Source: Clostridia bacterium BRH_c25 (lineage in GTDB: Bacteria; Bacillota_A; Clostridia; Lutisporales; Lutisporaceae). Taken from it: 17,159 nt of DNA. The notes under the pieces are model-generated. The model was given only the letters and a program-made list of their open reading frames with translations. It was not told the origin of the DNA and made no database searches. The first letter of the stretch is position 1. Each line of letters opens with the position of its first letter. Made by a program: the position numbers and the translations under genes. The stretch is from positions 1 to 17,159 of the forward strand of contig LOES01000174.1 in NCBI GenBank assembly GCA_001515955.1. Reading direction: 5' to 3'. Positions 12,718 through 17,159 of the stretch are shown one piece after another.

Positions 12718-13757
12718 AAGCAAAGCTGATATTGGAAAATGGGATGGTCTTTGGAGGAAGAGCCTTCGGATATTTACAGGAGGCAGTCGGAGAAGTTGTT
12801 TTTACTACAGGGATGACCGGATATCAGGAGATTCTGACTGATCCGTCGTATCATGGTCAAATTGTCAGCATGACCTACCCTTTAATAGGTAACTATGGTG
12901 TGAACCTGGAGGATATTGAGTCCTGCAGGCCCAGTGTGAAGGGGTTTATCGTAAGGGAGGCCTGCGATTATCCTAACAATTTCCGGTGTGAATTCAAACT
13001 GGAGGATTACTTGAGGAATAACAAAATAATGGCAATGGAGCAGGTTGATACAAGAGCTTTAACCAAAGTCCTCAGAATCAATGGCACGATGAAGGGAATC
13101 ATCACCACGGAAGAATTAAATGAGGAATATATAAATGGAAAGCTTCAGGGATACAACAATAAAGCTGCCGTAACGAATGTCACTACGAAAAAGAAGTACA
13201 CCATTCCCGGAAAAGGTATGCATATAGGGGTAGTGGATTACGGTATAAAATCTAATATTTTGAGGTCTTTCATGGAACGGGACTGTGCATTGACCATATT
13301 TCCGGCAGCAACAAGCTATGATGAAATACTGAAAGCAAATCCCGATATGGTATTTCTGTCCAACGGACCTGGGGATCCTGCCGATTTGACAGAGGTTATA
13401 TATAACCTGAAGCAGCTGCTGGGTAAAAAACCAATAGCCGGCATATGCCTTGGACATCAGCTGCTGGCTCTGGCACTGGGAGGAAAGACCGCAAAACTGA
13501 AATTCGGGCATAGAGGCTGCAACCACCCGGTGAAGGATATTGAAGAAAACAAGGTCTATATTACCTCGCAGAATCATGGTTATTTTGTTGAGGAGCTTCC
13601 CAAGGATACAACAGCTACTCATATAAGTATGAACGACGGCACTATAGAGGGTATGAGACATAACGAAATGCCGATATACAGCGTTCAGTTCCACCCTGAA
13701 GCAAGTCCCGGGCCTAGAGACATAAACAGTCTGTTTGACAGATTCATGGAAATATAG
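12714..13757 (+). CDS. carA: carbamoyl-phosphate synthase small (glutaminase) subunit
   Basis: This 347-aa subunit hydrolyses glutamine and delivers ammonia to CarB for carbamoyl phosphate, the precursor of pyrimidines and arginine. The N-terminal CPSase domain (KAKLILENGMVFGGRAFGY, TGMTGYQEILTDPSYHGQI) is followed by a class I glutamine amidotransferase domain from about residue 165. That domain has the nucleophile C245 in IAGICLGHQ and the H327/E329 pair in VQFHPEAS. The GTG at 12714 is preferred: AGGAGG at 12700-12705 lies 8 nt before it but only 2 nt before the in-frame ATG at 12708, and MKAKLILENG is the normal N-terminus of the family. It sits directly after the PyrR-type attenuator and is followed by carB after 28 nt. 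In Bacillus nomenclature the same gene is pyrAA. Confidence 0.96.
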   Translation: MKAKLILENGMVFGGRAFGYLQEAVGEVVFTTGMTGYQEILTDPSYHGQIVSMTYPLIGNYGVNLEDIESCRPSVKGFIVREACDYPNNFRCEFKLEDYLRNNKIMAMEQVDTRALTKVLRINGTMKGIITTEELNEEYINGKLQGYNNKAAVTNVTTKKKYTIPGKGMHIGVVDYGIKSNILRSFMERDCALTIFPAATSYDEILKANPDMVFLSNGPGDPADLTEVIYNLKQLLGKKPIAGICLGHQLLALALGGKTAKLKFGHRGCNHPVKDIEENKVYITSQNHGYFVEELPKDTTATHISMNDGTIEGMRHNEMPIYSVQFHPEASPGPRDINSLFDRFMEI

Positions 13758-13785
13758 AAGTGGATAAGGTAATGGAGGTGTTGGT

Positions 13786-16700
13786 ATGCCGATGGACAGC
13801 AGCATAAAAAAGGTTCTGGTTATTGGTTCGGGGCCTATAATTATAGGTCAGGCCGCAGAGTTTGACTATTCCGGAACCCAGGCATGTGGAGCTCTTATGG
13901 AGGATGGTGTGGAAGTAGTACTGATAAACAGCAATCCGGCTACTATCATGACGGATAAAGAGATTGCACATAAAATATATATAGAACCATTGACCCCCGA
14001 GGTTGTTGAAAGGGTAATTGACAAGGAGAGACCGGACAGCCTGCTGGCGGGAATGGGAGGGCAGACAGGGCTCAATCTGGCTGTAGAGCTATATGAGAAG
14101 GGGATACTTGATAAATATGGTGTAAGGGTTATAGGTACCTCTATAGAATCAATAAAAAAGGGAGAAGACCGTGAACTTTTCAGAAAAGAAATGCAGCGGA
14201 TAGGGCAGCCTTGTATTGAAAGTGAAATAATAACCGATATGGAAGAGGGTAAAGCTTACAGCAGTAAAATAGGATATCCTGTAATCGTAAGACCTGCATA
14301 TACTCTTGGAGGTACAGGGGGAGGTATAGCAAACAATGAAGGAGAGCTGGAAATTATATTGGAGAACGGGCTCCAGCTGAGTTCAATAGGTCAGGTGCTT
14401 ATTGAAAGGAGTGTAAAGGGCTGGAAAGAGATCGAGTATGAGGTTATGCGCGACAAGAATGGAAACTGTATCAGTGTGTGCAACATGGAAAATGTTGACC
14501 CGGTAGGAATCCATACCGGAGACAGTATAGTGGTTGCTCCAAGTCAGACTTTATCCGACAAGGAATATCAGATGCTAAGAAGTGCAGCTATTGACATAAT
14601 CAACGCAATTGGTATTGAAGGAGGCTGCAATGTACAGTTTGCATTAAATCCCCAAAGCTACGAATATGCAGTTATAGAGATAAATCCCAGGGTAAGCCGC
14701 TCCTCGGCTTTGGCATCCAAGGCTACCGGATATCCCATTGCGAAGGTTGCAGCAAAGATTGCACTGGGGTATGGCCTTGATGAAATAATGAATGCGGTGA
14801 CCAGGAAAACCTATGCTTGTTTTGAGCCGGCTCTTGACTATGTTGTGGTAAAAATTCCGAAATGGCCTTTTGATAAATTTTTTAGCGCAGACAGGGCATT
14901 AGGAACAAAAATGATGGCCACAGGAGAGGTTATGTCTGTGGGAAGCAGCTTTGAAGCAGCTTTTTTAAAGGCGATACGTTCCTTGGAAATCGGAAGGTAT
15001 TCTCTGGAACACGAGAATATGAAGGAGCTTAGTCTGGAAGAGCTTAAAAAGAGAGTTATTTCTCCGGATGATGAAAGAATTTTCGCCTTGGCTGAAATGA
15101 TCCGGAGGGACTATAGAATTGAAATGATTTCCAGAGTAACCGGAATAGACGGCTTCTTTCTGAAAAAAATCAAAAACATTGTGAATATGGAAGAAAGACT
15201 TAAATCCCTGACACTTGATAAATTATCTAAAGAGTTTCTATTTGAGCTTAAGATCAACGGATTTTCCGACAAGGGTATAGGCAGCTTGCTTAAAACAAAC
15301 CCTGAAGCGATATGCAGTCTTAGAGGCAAATGGTCTATCCTGCCGTCCTACAACATGGTAGATACCTGTGCAGGGGAATTTGAAGCCCTTACGCCATATT
15401 ATTATTCTTTATATAATGCTTGTGATGAGGTACGGGTAAGTGACAGAAGAAAAGTACTGGTATTAGGCTCGGGTCCGATAAGGATCGGACAGGGAATAGA
15501 ATTTGACTATGCTTCTGTTCATGCGGTAAAGGCTTTAAGGAAAATGGATATAGAGACAATAATAATAAATAACAATCCGGAGACGGTAAGCACCGATTTT
15601 GACATTTCAGACAAGTTGTACTTTGAGCCTATTACAGAAGAGGATGTTTTAAACATAATTGAAAAGGAAAAGCCTGAGGGTGTTATTCTTCAGTTTGGAG
15701 GCCAGACGGCTATAAAACTGGCCAAGTTCCTAAAGAAAAAGAATATAAGAATTCTGGGGACCGGATCAGAGCAGATTGATGCAGCAGAAGACAGGGAGAA
15801 ATTTGATGCCTTGCTTGAGAAGCTCCATATTGAAAGACCTAAAGGTACGGCAGTGTGGAGTACGGATTCAGGGCTGAGCGAAGCGGAGAAATTGGGTTAT
15901 CCGGTACTTATAAGACCCTCCTATGTATTGGGGGGGCAGGGTATGGAGATAACACACTGTGGAGAGGAATTGAGACACTACCTTGAGAATGCATTCAAGA
16001 AAGACAGCAAGAATCCTGTGCTCATAGATAAATACCTGATGGGGAGAGAAATTGAAGTAGATGCAATTTGTGACGGAGAGGAGATTTTGATTCCGGGTAT
16101 AATGGAACACCTTGAACGGGCAGGAGTGCATTCGGGAGACAGTATAACCCTGTATCCTTCACAGAATATCTCATCGGATATTAAAGAGAAGGTCCTTGAT
16201 TACACAAAAAAACTTGCATTGGGTATTGGGGTAAAGGGTGTAATAAATATTCAATTCATTGAATTTGCTGGAAAGCTTTATGTTATTGAGGTAAACCCGA
16301 GGGCCAGCAGGACAATTCCATATATAAGCAAGGTCAGCGGTGTACCGATTGTTGAACTGGCGACAAGGGCCATTATGGGAGAGAAGCTCTCAATGCTTGG
16401 TTATGGTGTCGGAGTGTATAAAGAACCGGAAATTGTGGCAGTAAAGGTGCCGGTATTTTCCACCCAAAAGCTTCCCGGGGTGGAGGTATCCTTGGGGCCT
16501 GAGATGAGATCTACAGGAGAAGTATTAGGTGTAGGGTCAGATATCTATGAGGCCCTTTATAAAGGTTTTATGGCGGCGGGAATGCTGTTGAAGAGAAAAA
16601 AGGGTGTTGTACTGGCAACTATAGGTGATAATGACAAGGCTGAATTTATATCCATAGCAAAGGAATTTGCCGGACTTGGGTACAGCTTTGCAGCTACCCA

Positions 16701-17001
16701 CGGAACGGCAAAGGTGTTGGAGGCTGCAGGGATGAGGGTCAGAGTCATAAGAAAGCTGAAAGAAGAAGGTCCGAATATCCTTGATGAAATAAGAAATGCC
16801 AAGGTAGATATCGTTATAAACACTCCGACCAAGGGAAAAGACTCTCATAGGGATGGCTTCATTATCAGAAGGGCGGCAATTGAGAAAAATATTGCTGTCA
16901 TAACAGTATTGGATACTGTTAGAGCGCTATTGGAAGCAACTAAAAGACATGGCACTGATACAGGCATAGAGAATATAAAAGTCTATAATATGGGAAGGTA
17001 G
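13786..17001 (+). CDS. carB: carbamoyl-phosphate synthase large subunit
   Basis: This 1071-aa subunit makes carbamoyl phosphate from bicarbonate, ammonia and two ATP. It shows the expected duplicated ATP-grasp layout: the first half begins [20 protein letters not shown] and the second, near residue 553, [20 protein letters not shown]. Both halves carry glycine-rich loops ([24 protein letters not shown]) and metal-binding ends ([23 protein letters not shown]). A connecting oligomerisation domain lies between them. From about residue 940 there is an MGS-type allosteric domain ([15 protein letters not shown] ... [10 protein letters not shown]). The length is normal and no frameshift is seen. The start ATG has GGAGGTG at 13774-13780. 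It is co-transcribed with carA and therefore controlled by the pyr attenuator. In Bacillus nomenclature this is pyrAB. Confidence 0.97.
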   Translation: MPMDSSIKKVLVIGSGPIIIGQAAEFDYSGTQACGALMEDGVEVVLINSNPATIMTDKEIAHKIYIEPLTPEVVERVIDKERPDSLLAGMGGQTGLNLAVELYEKGILDKYGVRVIGTSIESIKKGEDRELFRKEMQRIGQPCIESEIITDMEEGKAYSSKIGYPVIVRPAYTLGGTGGGIANNEGELEIILENGLQLSSIGQVLIERSVKGWKEIEYEVMRDKNGNCISVCNMENVDPVGIHTGDSIVVAPSQTLSDKEYQMLRSAAIDIINAIGIEGGCNVQFALNPQSYEYAVIEINPRVSRSSALASKATGYPIAKVAAKIALGYGLDEIMNAVTRKTYACFEPALDYVVVKIPKWPFDKFFSADRALGTKMMATGEVMSVGSSFEAAFLKAIRSLEIGRYSLEHENMKELSLEELKKRVISPDDERIFALAEMIRRDYRIEMISRVTGIDGFFLKKIKNIVNMEERLKSLTLDKLSKEFLFELKINGFSDKGIGSLLKTNPEAICSLRGKWSILPSYNMVDTCAGEFEALTPYYYSLYNACDEVRVSDRRKVLVLGSGPIRIGQGIEFDYASVHAVKALRKMDIETIIINNNPETVSTDFDISDKLYFEPITEEDVLNIIEKEKPEGVILQFGGQTAIKLAKFLKKKNIRILGTGSEQIDAAEDREKFDALLEKLHIERPKGTAVWSTDSGLSEAEKLGYPVLIRPSYVLGGQGMEITHCGEELRHYLENAFKKDSKNPVLIDKYLMGREIEVDAICDGEEILIPGIMEHLERAGVHSGDSITLYPSQNISSDIKEKVLDYTKKLALGIGVKGVINIQFIEFAGKLYVIEVNPRASRTIPYISKVSGVPIVELATRAIMGEKLSMLGYGVGVYKEPEIVAVKVPVFSTQKLPGVEVSLGPEMRSTGEVLGVGSDIYEALYKGFMAAGMLLKRKKGVVLATIGDNDKAEFISIAKEFAGLGYSFAATHGTAKVLEAAGMRVRVIRKLKEEGPNILDEIRNAKVDIVINTPTKGKDSHRDGFIIRRAAIEKNIAVITVLDTVRALLEATKRHGTDTGIENIKVYNMGR

Positions 17002-17004
17002 AAG

Positions 17005-17159
17005 AATGCGCACTAGCGTGCGCAGATGCGAGATACGAGATGCGAGATACGAGAGTTAGGGCCAGGCTACGAAGTTATGGGGGACGTGTAACAGGCACAC
17101 AGGTCTGTTACACGGAATCGCTACGCGATTACCCGTTACTTAGCTTGAAAGGAATACCC
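17005..17159. repeat. heptamer-armed dispersed repeat, copy 2 (cut by window end)
   Basis: The segment starts 4 nt after the carB stop. It shares with copy 1 the opening AATGCGCACTARCGTGCGCAGAT hairpin region, then four AGATRCG heptamers (17024-17051), and at the far end GGAATACCC (17151-17159, as at 4660-4668). The core differs: it has a perfect 10-bp stem CGTGTAACAG/CTGTTACACG (17085-17094, 17105-17114) and a small hairpin AATCGC-TAC-GCGATT (17116-17130). The right heptamer arm is expected beyond the window. Confidence 0.75.

Noticed and set aside
13116..13805. 229-codon open frame on the minus strand
   Set aside because: It is antisense to carA, which is intact and highly conserved; the translation shows no family features.
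1..17159. tRNA or rRNA genes
   Set aside because: No cloverleaf with a GTTCRANNC T-arm or rRNA-like conserved segment was seen on either strand.

Overview
The window looks like chromosomal DNA of a low-GC Firmicute of class Clostridia. The supporting signs are strong GGAGG-type ribosome binding sites, frequent GTG starts, AGA/ATA-rich codon use, PRD-type PTS regulation, a PyrR-type attenuator and a LexA box of the GAACNNNNGTTC type. All real genes lie on the + strand. The species cannot be named from the sequence alone.

Region 1 (1-4448) is the end of a mannitol-type PTS operon. It holds a PRD/EIIB/EIIA transcriptional activator cut by the left edge, a free MtlF-like EIIA, a PfkB-family 1-phosphofructokinase-like kinase, a zinc-dependent sorbitol/sorbose-phosphate-type dehydrogenase and a dedicated HPr. 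The genes overlap or are tightly spaced. No classical mtlD is visible. The pairing of dehydrogenase and kinase suggests that a hexitol phosphate is oxidised to a ketose phosphate and then phosphorylated again.

Region 2 (4449-6290) holds a foldable dispersed repeat armed with AGATRCG heptamers, then a nitroreductase-family flavoprotein, then a DUF368 membrane protein (a family linked to undecaprenyl-phosphate translocation) with a strong terminator.

Region 3 (about 6301-8820) is an IS607-type element. Its serine recombinase lacks the N-terminal catalytic part. A 314-bp identical tandem duplication straddles the tnpA/tnpB junction. The second tnpB copy is intact, and a highly structured 3' segment may be its guide RNA. 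A LexA-like box sits just downstream of the element's promoter.

Region 4 (8863-9805) carries two small proteins: an RQC-like winged-helix protein and a heptad-repeat coiled-coil protein followed by a terminator.

Region 5 (9806-12454) is a polar amino-acid ABC transporter operon (lipoprotein, permease, ATPase). Its promoter region is packed with ATGCAT palindromes and an ARG-box-like site.

Region 6 (12478-17001) is carAB, encoding carbamoyl-phosphate synthase, behind a PyrR-type attenuator. The attenuator also contains a 51-codon leader ORF whose stop overlaps the carA start. A second copy of the heptamer-armed repeat starts 4 nt after carB and runs off the window.
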